Below are positions 1 to 8,386 of a stretch of DNA of 64,000 nucleotides, in pieces. Where the stretch lies: NCBI RefSeq assembly GCF_003426735.1, contig NZ_QVON01000007.1:186001-250000 (forward strand), read 5' to 3'. Numbering within the stretch: position 1 is the first letter of the stretch; every line of letters begins with the position of its first letter. Origin of the DNA: Arenibacter sp. P308M17 (GTDB lineage: Bacteria > Bacteroidota > Bacteroidia > Flavobacteriales > Flavobacteriaceae). The notes beneath the pieces were generated by a model that searched no databases, had not been told where the DNA came from, and saw only the letters and a program-made list of their open reading frames with translations. Position numbers and translations under genes: made by a program.

Positions 1-2
1 TG

Positions 3-395
3 CCAACACTTGGCCTGCCCAGTCTTGAGGTCTCGGGAAAAATACCCCTATTGTTCCTTGTTGCCATATTTGCGGGACTTGCGGCCATTGGCCTTGGGTT
101 GCTATTGGGAACGGTGGCCAGGACCCAGGAGCAATCCGCTCCCTTCGGAGCTACTTTTGTTGTTATTTTGGCCGCTTTGGGAGGGGTATGGGTGCCTGTC
201 TTTATAATGCCTAAATTTATGCAGGCACTTTCCAATTTATCACCGATGAACTGGGGCCTAAATGCCTTTTATGATGTTTTTCTGAGAAATGTGGGCATTC
301 TAGATGTAATCCCCGAACTTGCCCTCTTATTTCTATTTTTTGTAATAACTACCGCAATTTCCATTGCGTATAATGAAAGAAAAAATGCCGTCTAA
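3..395 (+). CDS. ABC-2 type transporter permease, C-terminal part (5' truncated by window edge)
   Basis: The frame is open from the first bases of the window, so this is the tail of a larger gene; 130 residues are visible. Three or four hydrophobic segments are seen, with a glycine-rich stretch followed by a short polar loop (TVARTQEQSAPFG) and then a segment ending in PVFIMP, followed by a conserved-looking amphipathic stretch (LSPMNWGLNAFYDVFLR). That layout is typical of the last third of ABC-2 permeases such as those exporting lipids or polyketides. The next gene begins inside its last codons, which ties it to the pigment cluster, where an ABC exporter is common. The substrate is inferred only from that context. 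Confidence 0.75.
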   Translation, partial: PTLGLPSLEVSGKIPLLFLVAIFAGLAAIGLGLLLGTVARTQEQSAPFGATFVVILAALGGVWVPVFIMPKFMQALSNLSPMNWGLNAFYDVFLRNVGILDVIPELALLFLFFVITTAISIAYNERKNAV

Positions 396-822
396 AAACA
401 GATCAGAGATTAGCTTCACTAGTGAAATTAGGGTTCGCTTTGCAGAAACGGACCCATTGGGCATTGTATGGCACGGTAATTATATCCAATATTTTGAAGA
501 TGGTAGGGAAGCCTTTGGCAGACACCACGGAATTGCCTATTTGGATCATAAGGCGGCAGGCTACACTACCCCCATCGTTAAATCCACTTGTGAACACAAA
601 CTTCCTTTGCGCTACGGTGATGTGGCCACGATAAAAACAATTTTTGTAGATTCCCCGGCCGCAAAAATGGTTTTTAAATACGAAATTTATGATCCCCAAA
701 ACAAATTGGTCTGTACCGGGGAGACCATACAGGTTTTTGTAGAGGACGATGGCGGTCTATCCCTGACCATGCCTACATTTTTTTTGAAATGGAAACAAAA
801 AGTTGGATTATTGAATGAATAG
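373..822 (+). CDS. Acyl-CoA/ACP thioesterase, 4HBT hotdog family
   Basis: 149 residues. The signature FAETDPLGIVWHGNYIQYFE near the N terminus is the 4-hydroxybenzoyl-CoA thioesterase motif, with the Asp of TDPLG as the expected catalytic acid and HGNY/F-x-E following. It would hydrolyse or edit acyl thioesters on the pigment assembly line. In-frame starts are TTG 364, ATG 373 and ATG 385; I chose the first ATG, which overlaps the permease end by 23 bases. Its stop overlaps the start of the following ketosynthase by 8 bases, so the genes are translationally coupled. Thioesterases of this size are regular members of aryl polyene/flexirubin loci; the exact substrate is not visible. Confidence 0.8.
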   Translation: MKEKMPSKNRSEISFTSEIRVRFAETDPLGIVWHGNYIQYFEDGREAFGRHHGIAYLDHKAAGYTTPIVKSTCEHKLPLRYGDVATIKTIFVDSPAAKMVFKYEIYDPQNKLVCTGETIQVFVEDDGGLSLTMPTFFLKWKQKVGLLNE

Positions 823-1963
823 TACCTATCTCTCATATAACAATATTGTTTCCTCCTTGGGCTTTGATAGTCCTACAGTGGTAAAAAATATGCATGAGGG
901 ATTATCGGGGATAACATTAATTGAGGATGAAAACCTGTTTCCCGATCCGTTTTACGCTTCGGTCATCGATTCCCATTACCTAAGTAAGGCCTTTAAAAAA
1001 TTGGGCCGGAATGGTGGTTATACCCGCTTGGAGCAAATGATGATCCTATCCCTGGGCAATATCATTACCGCCTCCGGAGTTGAATTAACGGATAGGGTAG
1101 GACTCATTCTGTCCACCACCAAAGGAAATATAGACTGTCTGGATCCGAAACACCATATGCCCCCGGAAAGGGCCTATTTGGGAACTTTAGGGCATATCGT
1201 AAAGAATTACTTTGGCTTTGCCACAGAGCCTATTGTACTTTCCAATGCCTGTGTGTCCGGACTATTGGCCATTGCTGTAGGTAAAAGATTTATTTCCCAG
1301 GGAACCTTCGATCAGGTTTTTATAGTTGGGGGCGATGTTGTTTCCAATTTTATACTTTCGGGCTTCAATTCTTTCCAAGCATTGAGCCCCCTGCCCTGCA
1401 AACCCTATTGCAAGCAAAGATCCGGCATCAATATAGGAGAGGCGGCCGCTAGTGTCCTGATAACCAAGGACAACAACAATTTACCCGCAGAGGCCGTAGA
1501 AATACTGGGCGAAGCTTCCTGTAACGATGCCAATCATATTTCCGGCCCATCAAGAACAGGGGAAGGCCTTTACCGGAGTATTCTTTCGGCTTTTAAAGAA
1601 GCCAAGGTTGGCCCTAGCCATATAGATTATATTTCCGCCCATGGCACTGCAACCCAGTTCAATGATGAGATGGAGGCCATAGCCTTGAACAGACTAGGTC
1701 TGGGCTCTGTTCCATTGAACAGCCTAAAAGGTTATTTTGGACATACCCTGGGGGCATCCGGCCTTGTGGAAACCATTGTGGGCATGCACTCCCTCTACCA
1801 CAACACCTTGTATTCCTCCATGGGCTTCACCGAGTTGGGAGTATCGCAACCCCTTAATATTATTACGGCTCCTACGGTCAGGAATTTAGATTGCTTCTTA
1901 AAGACAGCCTCCGGTTTTGGAGGTTGCAATACGGCAGCCGTGTTTAAAAAGCTAGGATCATGA
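815..1963 (+). CDS. Beta-ketoacyl-ACP synthase (catalytically complete)
   Basis: 382 residues with the full condensing-enzyme triad: Cys146 in SNACVSG, His276 in SAHGTAT and His310 in GYFGHTLGASG. It should catalyse decarboxylative Claisen condensation of malonyl-ACP onto an ACP-bound starter in the cytoplasm. It starts within the end of the thioesterase and overlaps by 4 bases a half-ketosynthase that lacks catalytic residues, an arrangement recalling the KS/chain-length-factor partnerships of aryl polyene and type II polyketide systems. It is slightly short for a FabF (about 410), mostly from the N terminus. The pigment role is inferred from the cluster; the enzyme family is clear. Confidence 0.88.
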   Translation: MNSTYLSYNNIVSSLGFDSPTVVKNMHEGLSGITLIEDENLFPDPFYASVIDSHYLSKAFKKLGRNGGYTRLEQMMILSLGNIITASGVELTDRVGLILSTTKGNIDCLDPKHHMPPERAYLGTLGHIVKNYFGFATEPIVLSNACVSGLLAIAVGKRFISQGTFDQVFIVGGDVVSNFILSGFNSFQALSPLPCKPYCKQRSGINIGEAAASVLITKDNNNLPAEAVEILGEASCNDANHISGPSRTGEGLYRSILSAFKEAKVGPSHIDYISAHGTATQFNDEMEAIALNRLGLGSVPLNSLKGYFGHTLGASGLVETIVGMHSLYHNTLYSSMGFTELGVSQPLNIITAPTVRNLDCFLKTASGFGGCNTAAVFKKLGS

Positions 1964-2583
1964 AGACCGGACAGCTAAAAATAAAGGGATATTGCAGTAT
2001 ATCCAACAACAGGGTCATATTGAACGATACGTTGCTCATGGAAGACCCTGGTAGCGATTTCAGCACTTTTTTAAAACTGGCCTATAAAAAAATGGTTACG
2101 AATTATCCCAAGTTTTTTAAAATGGACGACCTCAGCAAACTTGGGTTTCTGGCCGCCGATATTTTACTTAAGCCGATGATCCGGGATTCCGAAATGTCGA
2201 AAAATATTGCCCTGGTCTTTTCAAATAGTGCTTCCAGCCTGCAAACGGACAGAAAGCACCAAGAGTCCATTACGGACAGGGAAAACTATTTTCCAAGTCC
2301 AGCTGTTTTTGTCTATACCTTGCCCAATATTTGTCTTGGGGAGATAAGTATTAAACATAGGCTATATTCTGAAAATAGTTTTTTTATCTTTAACCACTTT
2401 AATGTAGCATATCTACACGACTACGCAATGGGTTTAATTACAACCGAAAAAGCGGACGAAGTATTGTGCGGGTGGGTAAACTGTGACACAGATGACTACG
2501 AGGCATTTTTGTACCTAGTTTCTACGGAAGGAAACATTGAACATCATAAAGAAGAAATAATAAAATTGTACACAACCAAATGA
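1960..2583 (+). CDS. Half-length ketosynthase-like protein lacking catalytic residues
   Basis: 207 residues. The middle (SNSASSLQTDRKH, then FPSPAVFVYTLPNICLGEIS) resembles the N-terminal half of ketosynthases around the region leading to the nucleophile elbow. Where the active-site Cys is expected the sequence reads YSENSFFIFNHFN, with no cysteine. The C-terminal half that carries both catalytic histidines is absent. The gene sits between an active ketosynthase (4-base overlap) and the ACP (4-base overlap), so it is probably expressed and kept as a partner subunit rather than a decaying remnant. What it does is not known from sequence; a scaffold or chain-length role is inference. Confidence 0.65.
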   Translation: MKTGQLKIKGYCSISNNRVILNDTLLMEDPGSDFSTFLKLAYKKMVTNYPKFFKMDDLSKLGFLAADILLKPMIRDSEMSKNIALVFSNSASSLQTDRKHQESITDRENYFPSPAVFVYTLPNICLGEISIKHRLYSENSFFIFNHFNVAYLHDYAMGLITTEKADEVLCGWVNCDTDDYEAFLYLVSTEGNIEHHKEEIIKLYTTK

Positions 2584-2837
2584 GCGATTTAAAACAAGAA
2601 CTTAAGGAAAAAATAATTACCCAATTAAACTTGGAGGATATTGCAATTGAGGAAATTGCAGATAATGATCCCTTGTTTGGTGATGGCCTTGGACTGGACT
2701 CCATTGACGCCTTGGAACTCATAGTAATGTTGGACAAGGATTACGGTATAAAACTTACGGACCCCAAAGAGGGGAAAAAAATATTTGAATCCATTGAAGT
2801 AATGGCAAAATATATTGCCGAGCACCGCACAAAATAA
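2580..2837 (+). CDS. Acyl carrier protein of the pigment cluster
   Basis: 85 residues, acidic, with the phosphopantetheine attachment motif GLGLDSIDALEL; Ser41 is the expected 4'-phosphopantetheine site. The three-helix ACP length is normal. The start overlaps the preceding stop by 4 bases. It would carry the growing polyene chain between the ketosynthases, dehydratase and tailoring enzymes encoded around it. A 622-base repeat-rich gap follows, so the next ketosynthase is probably transcribed by read-through or from its own promoter. Confidence 0.9.
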   Translation: MSDLKQELKEKIITQLNLEDIAIEEIADNDPLFGDGLGLDSIDALELIVMLDKDYGIKLTDPKEGKKIFESIEVMAKYIAEHRTK

Positions 2838-3459
2838 TTCTATTGTATGCAATGGGCAAAGGCAGGCCTGTCAAGCCGGTGTGCAGGCATGCCCGACTAC
2901 GTTCAGGCGGGGTTTTAACCTTTAAACTAGTGTTATGTTAAGGATGTTTTGTCATTTAATTTAGGTCTCGATCCCCGCCCGAACGGACCGTTCAGTACAG
3001 GCGGACGCTCGACCAGACAATCGATCGTCACTTCGAGCCCCTAGAAATTTTATTTTTCAAGCCGATAAAATGATATTATTTTAAAATTTGATTTTGAGGT
3101 ACAAAACATATAGGATACCGGTAGAGTAATAATTAAAGGTTTAAGTTATAAATTAAAAGTTTCGAGGACGTCATTTCGAATGCATATGAGAAACCGAAGG
3201 TTCAGCGAAGCCAAATTGGAGATTCAGCGAAGCTAAACCGAAGGTTCATGAATACCCGTGAAATAAATATGACATGAGCTAAATCGCACATCCAGCTCCC
3301 GGCCAGTATATGCGACTTCTCGTCGTCCCGAAAAGGGACTCTGTCGAAGTGACTGCCGTTGCCGAGTTCAAATCATTGAGATTCTTAATAAAGTTGTCAA
3401 TGGTAGCGGAGTCGAGAAGTCATTTCACGATTAACTTAACACTAGATAATAGAAAAATA
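2838..3459. repeat. Repeat-rich intergenic region inside the pigment cluster
   Basis: No gene is visible. The region holds several short repeats: GC-rich AGGC-containing blocks at about 2858-2915 and 2970-3015, a pair of direct repeats (AAACCGAAGGTTCA at 3191-3204 and 3235-3248; TTCAGCGAAGC at 3201-3211 and 3223-3233), and a roughly 108-base element bounded by inverted 9-mers (GACTTCTCG 3314-3322 and CGAGAAGTC 3413-3421). The open frame upstream of 3460 runs through this last element and is read as an artefact, not as coding sequence. Confidence 0.6.
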
Positions 3460-4656
3460 ATGTCCACAGGAGTAGCTATTACGGGAATGGGTATCATTTC
3501 GGCCATTGGAAACAATGTGGCCGAGAATTACAGTGCACTCTTAAAAAAGAGAACGGGAATATCCCATATTTCCAAAATAGACACTGTGCACAAAGGCAGT
3601 ATTATGGTAGGTGAAATTGAATTCACCAACGGGGAATTGGAGGCTATATTGGGTTTAGGTCCCAACAATAATTACTCCAGAACGGCCTTATTAGGGGCCA
3701 TTGCGGCCAAAGAAGCCATTGCTGATGCCAAAATAACCAATATAAAAGCTTACAGGACGGGACTTATTTCATCCACCAGTGTTGGAGGAATGGACATGAC
3801 CGAAAAATTTTATTACGATTACCTGGAAAGTGGGGACAACAGAAGGTACATTGAGGGCCACCATGCCGGGGATTCAACGGAAAAAATAGCGGAACAATTG
3901 GGCTTGGACCAAAGTTTGGTCACCACCATCAGTACTGCCTGTTCCTCTGCAGCGAATGCCATTATGTTTGGGGCCAGATTAATAAAATCGGGAAAATTGG
4001 ATAGGGTAATTGTTGGTGGTGCCGACTGTTTATCGAAATTCACCATTAACGGTTTTAACACCTTAATGATTCTGTCCAACACTTATAACACCCCTTTTGA
4101 CGAAAATAGAAAAGGATTAAATTTAGGGGAGGCCGCAGCATATTTGGTATTGGAATCGGAATTCCTGGTAAAAAAGGAAGATAAAAAAGTGTTGGGATAT
4201 GTAGTAGGCTATGGCAATGCCAACGATGCCTATCATCAAACGGCCTCTTCCGAAAACGGGGATGGTGCCACCTTGGCCATGGAGAAGGCCCTTGCCGTTG
4301 CAGGATTGGTGCCTAAGGATATTGATTATATCAATGCCCATGGGACCGCCACCGGCAATAATGATCTGTCCGAAGGACGGGCCATTATCCGTGTATTTGG
4401 CGAAGAAGTGCCAGAATTCAGCTCCACCAAAGCCTATACGGGGCATACCCTGGCCGCAGCAGGTGCAATAGAGGCGGTATATGCAGTTCTAGCGCTTCAA
4501 AACAACATTATCTATCCCAATTTAAATTTTAAAACTCCCATGAAAGAGTTTGCCCTTGTTCCAGAAACCTCCTTAAAAGAAAAAGTCTTAAATACCGTTC
4601 TGTCCAATTCCCTGGGGTTTGGAGGTAATTGTTCCACCTTGATTTTTTCAAAATAG
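3460..4656 (+). CDS. Beta-ketoacyl-ACP synthase (catalytically complete)
   Basis: 398 residues from ATG 3460 (MSTGVAITGMGIISAIG, the normal N-terminal strand of FabF-type enzymes). The frame is open about 50 codons further upstream, but that extension reads through an intergenic inverted-repeat element and has no family resemblance, so I rejected it. The triad is intact: Cys161 in STACSSAANA, His294 in NAHGTAT and His329 in YTGHTLAAAG. It should be a second condensing enzyme of the polyene pathway. The gene is followed at 84 bases by a dead ketosynthase homologue, its likely heterodimer partner. Confidence 0.88.
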   Translation: MSTGVAITGMGIISAIGNNVAENYSALLKKRTGISHISKIDTVHKGSIMVGEIEFTNGELEAILGLGPNNNYSRTALLGAIAAKEAIADAKITNIKAYRTGLISSTSVGGMDMTEKFYYDYLESGDNRRYIEGHHAGDSTEKIAEQLGLDQSLVTTISTACSSAANAIMFGARLIKSGKLDRVIVGGADCLSKFTINGFNTLMILSNTYNTPFDENRKGLNLGEAAAYLVLESEFLVKKEDKKVLGYVVGYGNANDAYHQTASSENGDGATLAMEKALAVAGLVPKDIDYINAHGTATGNNDLSEGRAIIRVFGEEVPEFSSTKAYTGHTLAAAGAIEAVYAVLALQNNIIYPNLNFKTPMKEFALVPETSLKEKVLNTVLSNSLGFGGNCSTLIFSK

Positions 4657-4678
4657 CCTAAGAAGGAATTATTATATT

Positions 4679-4686
4679 TACATTTG
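4679..4686 (+). promoter_or_regulatory. Possible -7 element (TACATTTG)
   Basis: TACATTTG matches the Bacteroidota -7 consensus TAnnTTTG and lies 53 bases before ATG 4740. No TTG is found at the usual 19-base spacing upstream, so this is only a candidate internal promoter. Confidence 0.35.
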
Positions 4687-4739
4687 GTCCATTTTAGCTT
4701 ATTTGATATTATATTAGAATTCGGCATTCCTAACAACCA

Positions 4740-5804
4740 ATGGAAAAAGTTTATATAAACAGTATCGGTTCCATATCTGCACAAAAAACATTTGACAACA
4801 ATGATTTTTTGGAGGAAATAACACCCTATGAGGACACTGTTATTTCTGCAATAGAACCCAACTACAAGGATTTTATTCCGCCAGCGGCAGCTAGAAGAAT
4901 GGCAAAAGGTATAAAAATGGGGGTGGTTGCTTCCAAAATAGCCTTGGAGGAAGCGCACCTAACGGATATAGATGCCATTATAACCGGGACGGGAATGGGA
5001 TGTGTCCGGGATTCCGAAAAATTTGTAACCGCTATTTTGGACAATAATGAGCAATTCCTTACCCCTACCTCCTTTATACAATCTACCCACAATACCGTTG
5101 CGGGCCAGATAGCACTGGGTATTGGATGCAAGGGATATAATTTCACCTATGTACATAGCAGTATTTCTTTTGAATCGGCCCTTATGGATGCCTTAATGCA
5201 ATTGGAGTGCAGGGAAGCGGAAAACATACTTGTTGGTGGTGTAGATGAGTCCGGGGAACACACCAACGCCATACATAAACTAATAAAACATATAAAACCG
5301 GAAAAGGTACATTCCAACAAGCTACTGCATTCCAATACCGTGGGCGCCGTATTTGGGGAAGGTGCCAATTTCTTTGTGCTGTCCAACAACAAACAAGAAT
5401 TCAGCTACGCCCAGGTACTGGATGTGAAGACCTACAATACCTTGGCCAAACCGGAACTGATGGCCGTTCTTAAAGCGTTTTTAAAGGAAAATGAACTGTC
5501 GGAGGCAGATATAGATGTATTGATCAGCGGAAATAATGGGGACATTGACTACGATGATTATTATTTGGATCTTACCAATGGGCCCTTTAAAAACACCCAA
5601 CAGGTTTATTACAAACATCTGAGCGGAGAATTCAACACCGCCTCCGCTTTTGGATTTTGGCTGGGAGCTAAAATTCTAAAGACCCAACATACCCCTAGTG
5701 CCATTACCCTAAATACTTTTAGGGCCAACAAAATTGAATCCATATTACTGTACAATCAGTACAGGGGTAAAAACCATAGTTTCACCCTACTTCGCCGATG
5801 TTGA
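4740..5804 (+). CDS. Catalytically dead ketosynthase (chain-length-factor-like)
   Basis: 354 residues with the ketosynthase fold pattern but none of the three catalytic residues. At the nucleophile elbow TYVHSSISFES has serine (about Ser141) instead of Cys; the first His motif (NAHGT) is replaced by SGNNGD; the second (GHT) by LSGEFN. Loss of all three positions while the framework (GTGMGC, GGVDES, FGEGANFFVLS) is kept points to a maintained non-catalytic subunit. In E. coli aryl polyene synthesis a KS pairs with such a chain-length factor; the neighbouring active ketosynthase would be the partner here by inference. The stop overlaps the next gene by 7 bases. Confidence 0.78.
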   Translation: MEKVYINSIGSISAQKTFDNNDFLEEITPYEDTVISAIEPNYKDFIPPAAARRMAKGIKMGVVASKIALEEAHLTDIDAIITGTGMGCVRDSEKFVTAILDNNEQFLTPTSFIQSTHNTVAGQIALGIGCKGYNFTYVHSSISFESALMDALMQLECREAENILVGGVDESGEHTNAIHKLIKHIKPEKVHSNKLLHSNTVGAVFGEGANFFVLSNNKQEFSYAQVLDVKTYNTLAKPELMAVLKAFLKENELSEADIDVLISGNNGDIDYDDYYLDLTNGPFKNTQQVYYKHLSGEFNTASAFGFWLGAKILKTQHTPSAITLNTFRANKIESILLYNQYRGKNHSFTLLRRC

Positions 5805-6574
5805 AGTATCCCGTTATAAATAACATTTTTAGAGTTGCTTTTGCCGCCATTATTTTATTGGATGTATTTAAGGAAATAAGTTGGTGGCCCTATATTCTTC
5901 TTGGTGCCATATGGTTGACCATTACCATTATCGGCTCCTTCCACATCCGTTGGAATTATCATCTGCCCGCCTTGCATGGCAACAAGAACATCCCCAACAA
6001 TTTGGTGGCCATTACTTTTGATGATGGCCCACATCCCAATTTTACTCCAAAAGTTCTGGAACTACTACAAAAATATAATGCCAAGGCATCTTTTTTTTGT
6101 GTAGGCCATCAAGTACACCAATTTGGTGGAATTGTCAAGAAAATAGTAGCCAACGGGCATACCATTGGCAACCATACCTACTCGCATTCCAATAAATTTG
6201 GATTTTATGGAACGCAAAAAGTAATTTTGGAGCTCCAAAGAACAAATAGGGCCATAAAGGAAACAACAGGACTTGACCCCAAAATGTACAGACCCGCCTT
6301 TGGGGTAACGAATCCAAGTATAACCAAGGCGGTCAAAAAACTTCAACTCACTACCATTGGCTGGAACATTCGGTCTTTGGACACTACCAAAAGATCAAAA
6401 AAAACAGTCCTGGAGCGGATCACCAATAAAATAAAAAAAGGCGACATTATACTCCTACATGACAGTAGCGATAAAACTGTTGAAGTATTGGAACAGTTAT
6501 TGCTATTTTTAAAGCAGAACGAAATTCAATCGGTTACTGTAGACCAATTGTTAGATATTAAAGCCTATGCGTAA
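5798..6574 (+). CDS. Membrane-anchored polysaccharide deacetylase (NodB domain)
   Basis: 258 residues: two N-terminal hydrophobic segments (about 9-24 and 30-47), then a NodB domain. The metal and catalytic motifs are present: TFDDGP with Asp75/Asp76, HTYSH with His126/His130, YRPAFG, and ILLHDS near the C terminus. It should be a metal-dependent carbohydrate-esterase family 4 deacetylase facing the periplasm. NodB proteins recur in flexirubin and aryl polyene clusters although their substrate there is not established. It overlaps both neighbours by 7-8 bases, so it belongs to the operon. Confidence 0.82.
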   Translation: MLKYPVINNIFRVAFAAIILLDVFKEISWWPYILLGAIWLTITIIGSFHIRWNYHLPALHGNKNIPNNLVAITFDDGPHPNFTPKVLELLQKYNAKASFFCVGHQVHQFGGIVKKIVANGHTIGNHTYSHSNKFGFYGTQKVILELQRTNRAIKETTGLDPKMYRPAFGVTNPSITKAVKKLQLTTIGWNIRSLDTTKRSKKTVLERITNKIKKGDIILLHDSSDKTVEVLEQLLLFLKQNEIQSVTVDQLLDIKAYA

Positions 6575-7196
6575 ACTATTATTTTTAATTGTGCTGATCG
6601 CCCATACCTCCCTGCTCTTCGCTCAGGAAAGTACTATGAGCGATCCCGAAATTACTTCTTTCAAGGCCATGGTTAACAAGACATCCAAGACCATGATCAC
6701 GATCCAAAGCAATTTTACGCAGTATAAGCACATGGACTTTTTGTCCAATGATATCACTACAAAGGGCAAAATGGCCTTTAAGGCTCCCGACATGGTGAAA
6801 TGGGAGTATACAGACCCCTTCAAATACAGCATTATTTTTAAGGAAGACCAGTTATTGATTAACGATTCCGGGACCAAAAGCAATATGGATCTGGGAAATA
6901 ATATGCTGTTTAAAAAGCTGAACCAATTAATTGTCAACAGTATAAAGGGCAACTTGTTCCAAGATTCGGACTTCACTATGAGTTACTTTAAAGATCCTAA
7001 ATATTTCAAGGTCATCTTTATCCCCAAAGACGAAAAAATAAAGGCCTATATCGCCTCTTTTATTTTGTTTTTTAATAAGGAGCAGGCCGATGTTATGGAG
7101 GTCAAAATGGTGGAACCTACCAATGACTATACCAGAATTGTCTTTACCGATCGGCAAATCAATAAACCTTTGGACAATGAAGTATTTACCAATTAG
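6567..7196 (+). CDS. LolA-like outer-membrane lipoprotein carrier protein
   Basis: 209 residues with a Sec signal peptide (MRKLLFLIVLIAHTSLLFAQ). The mature part has the LolA pattern, with alternating beta strands and motifs such as GKMAFKAPDMVKWEYTDPF, the equivalent of the LolA 'G-x-hxhxxPxxhRWxY' block. It would ferry a lipid or lipidated pigment precursor through the periplasm. LolA-like proteins next to MMPL exporters are a regular feature of aryl polyene clusters, in agreement with a dedicated export route. It starts inside the end of the deacetylase gene. Confidence 0.8.
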   Translation: MRKLLFLIVLIAHTSLLFAQESTMSDPEITSFKAMVNKTSKTMITIQSNFTQYKHMDFLSNDITTKGKMAFKAPDMVKWEYTDPFKYSIIFKEDQLLINDSGTKSNMDLGNNMLFKKLNQLIVNSIKGNLFQDSDFTMSYFKDPKYFKVIFIPKDEKIKAYIASFILFFNKEQADVMEVKMVEPTNDYTRIVFTDRQINKPLDNEVFTN

Positions 7197-7785
7197 CCTA
7201 ACCTTCTTGCTATTTGCCTGTGCTTCCTTTCCAAAAAAGTATAATCTAGGAAGAATAGATAGTGATGTGGCAATTGCAGTCAATCCTTACTTTTCGGACA
7301 TTTCAATGGATTATATCTACAAGGCCAAAATTAATTTTGGCGAGAAATCCTTTGGCGGCATATTTGTTGTAAAAAAGTTTGGACCAGAACACCATAGGGT
7401 AGTTTTCACAACTGAATTGGGCAATAAACTATTTGATTTTTCGTTCATCAAAAACGAATTCAGAATTAATTTTATACTCAGTGAAATGAATAAAAAAATT
7501 CTTATAAGCCTTCTTAAGAAGGATTTTTTTGTCCTTACCCATGAAAACGCCAACATTCTGAACCATTACCAAAAAATAGGGGACAGCACATACTTTGAGA
7601 CGAAAATAGGGAATAACACTTACTTTTACTTAACAACGGATGAACGGCTACATAAAATACTGGAAACAAAAGGTAGCAAAGTGAAATCGGATTATATTTT
7701 TACAGAATTGGAAAACGACCATGCAAGGGAAATTAAAATACAGCACAAAAACATTGGATTAACTATAGATTTAAAAGCCATTTAG
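7177..7785 (+). CDS. Cluster-associated lipoprotein of unknown function
   Basis: 202 residues from ATG 7177, which overlaps the LolA-like gene by 20 bases. The start was chosen because it gives a clean lipoprotein signal, MKYLPISLTFLLFAC, with the lipobox LFAC; upstream in-frame codons only re-read the previous gene. No family was recognised. The mature part is rich in charged residues and predicted strands and has no obvious catalytic motif. Position after a LolA-like carrier suggests an outer-membrane-anchored acceptor, by analogy with LolA-LolB, but this is inference. Confidence 0.7.
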   Translation: MKYLPISLTFLLFACASFPKKYNLGRIDSDVAIAVNPYFSDISMDYIYKAKINFGEKSFGGIFVVKKFGPEHHRVVFTTELGNKLFDFSFIKNEFRINFILSEMNKKILISLLKKDFFVLTHENANILNHYQKIGDSTYFETKIGNNTYFYLTTDERLHKILETKGSKVKSDYIFTELENDHAREIKIQHKNIGLTIDLKAI

Positions 7786-7787
7786 AA

Positions 7788-8381
7788 ATGAAAAAGTTAC
7801 TGTTTATCGGCCTTTTCCTCATCATTTCCGCTACCTTAACGGCCCAAGGCAAGTCGCAACTAGGGGTAAGATTGGGCCTAAACAACGCCAAGGTGCTAAA
7901 TTCCGGTCTGGACACCAAATCCGGATTATATGCAGGATTGTTTTTAGCAGTCCGTTTTACGGATAATTATACTATGCAACCTGAAATTGTATATTCCAAC
8001 CAAGGAGGCAATGCCAGCTATAGAAATGGGGGGGAAATAAATATTAATTACGTATCCATTGCCCTGGCAAATAAATTTTTTGTTTCTAAAAATCAGGGGT
8101 TCCATTTTATTCTTGGTCCAAGTCTGGACATTAATTTTGATGACAATTTTATCAACTTGATAAACGACAATGGTGACAATTTAGAGATCACACCCATTGA
8201 TCTGGCCATATTTGGAGGTATTGGGTACGAGTTTGATTTTGGATTGGCATTGGAATTAAGGTATAAACAAGGATTGATAGATCTGGATTTCAATGACTCC
8301 GAAGAGTATGGGGGCAATTCGGAGGAGAATCAATTGAACAGGGTATTCCAAATTGGACTCTCCTATAAATTTAATATGTGA
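7788..8381 (+). CDS. Outer-membrane beta-barrel protein (PorT/OMP_b-brl_2-like)
   Basis: 197 residues with signal peptide (MKKLLFIGLFLIISATLTAQ) and a pattern typical of small Bacteroidota barrels: GVRLGLNNAKV, YAGLFLAVRFTDNYTMQPEIVYSNQG, and an aromatic C-terminal strand FQIGLSYKFNM. It starts 2 bases after the lipoprotein gene. It would sit in the outer membrane, where flexirubins are located, but no pigment-specific feature can be seen. Confidence 0.75.
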   Translation: MKKLLFIGLFLIISATLTAQGKSQLGVRLGLNNAKVLNSGLDTKSGLYAGLFLAVRFTDNYTMQPEIVYSNQGGNASYRNGGEININYVSIALANKFFVSKNQGFHFILGPSLDINFDDNFINLINDNGDNLEITPIDLAIFGGIGYEFDFGLALELRYKQGLIDLDFNDSEEYGGNSEENQLNRVFQIGLSYKFNM

Positions 8382-8386
8382 CCATA

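Noticed and set aside
3310-3459. N-terminal extension of the second ketosynthase reading frame by 50 codons
   Set aside because: It translates an intergenic inverted-repeat element and precedes the normal family start MSTGVAITGMG.
2838-3459. CRISPR array or insertion sequence
   Set aside because: Repeats are few, irregularly spaced and not separated by unique spacers; no transposase reading frame is found.
7090-7176. Longer start for the lipoprotein at 7177
   Set aside because: The extra codons overlap the LolA-like gene and hide the lipoprotein signal peptide.
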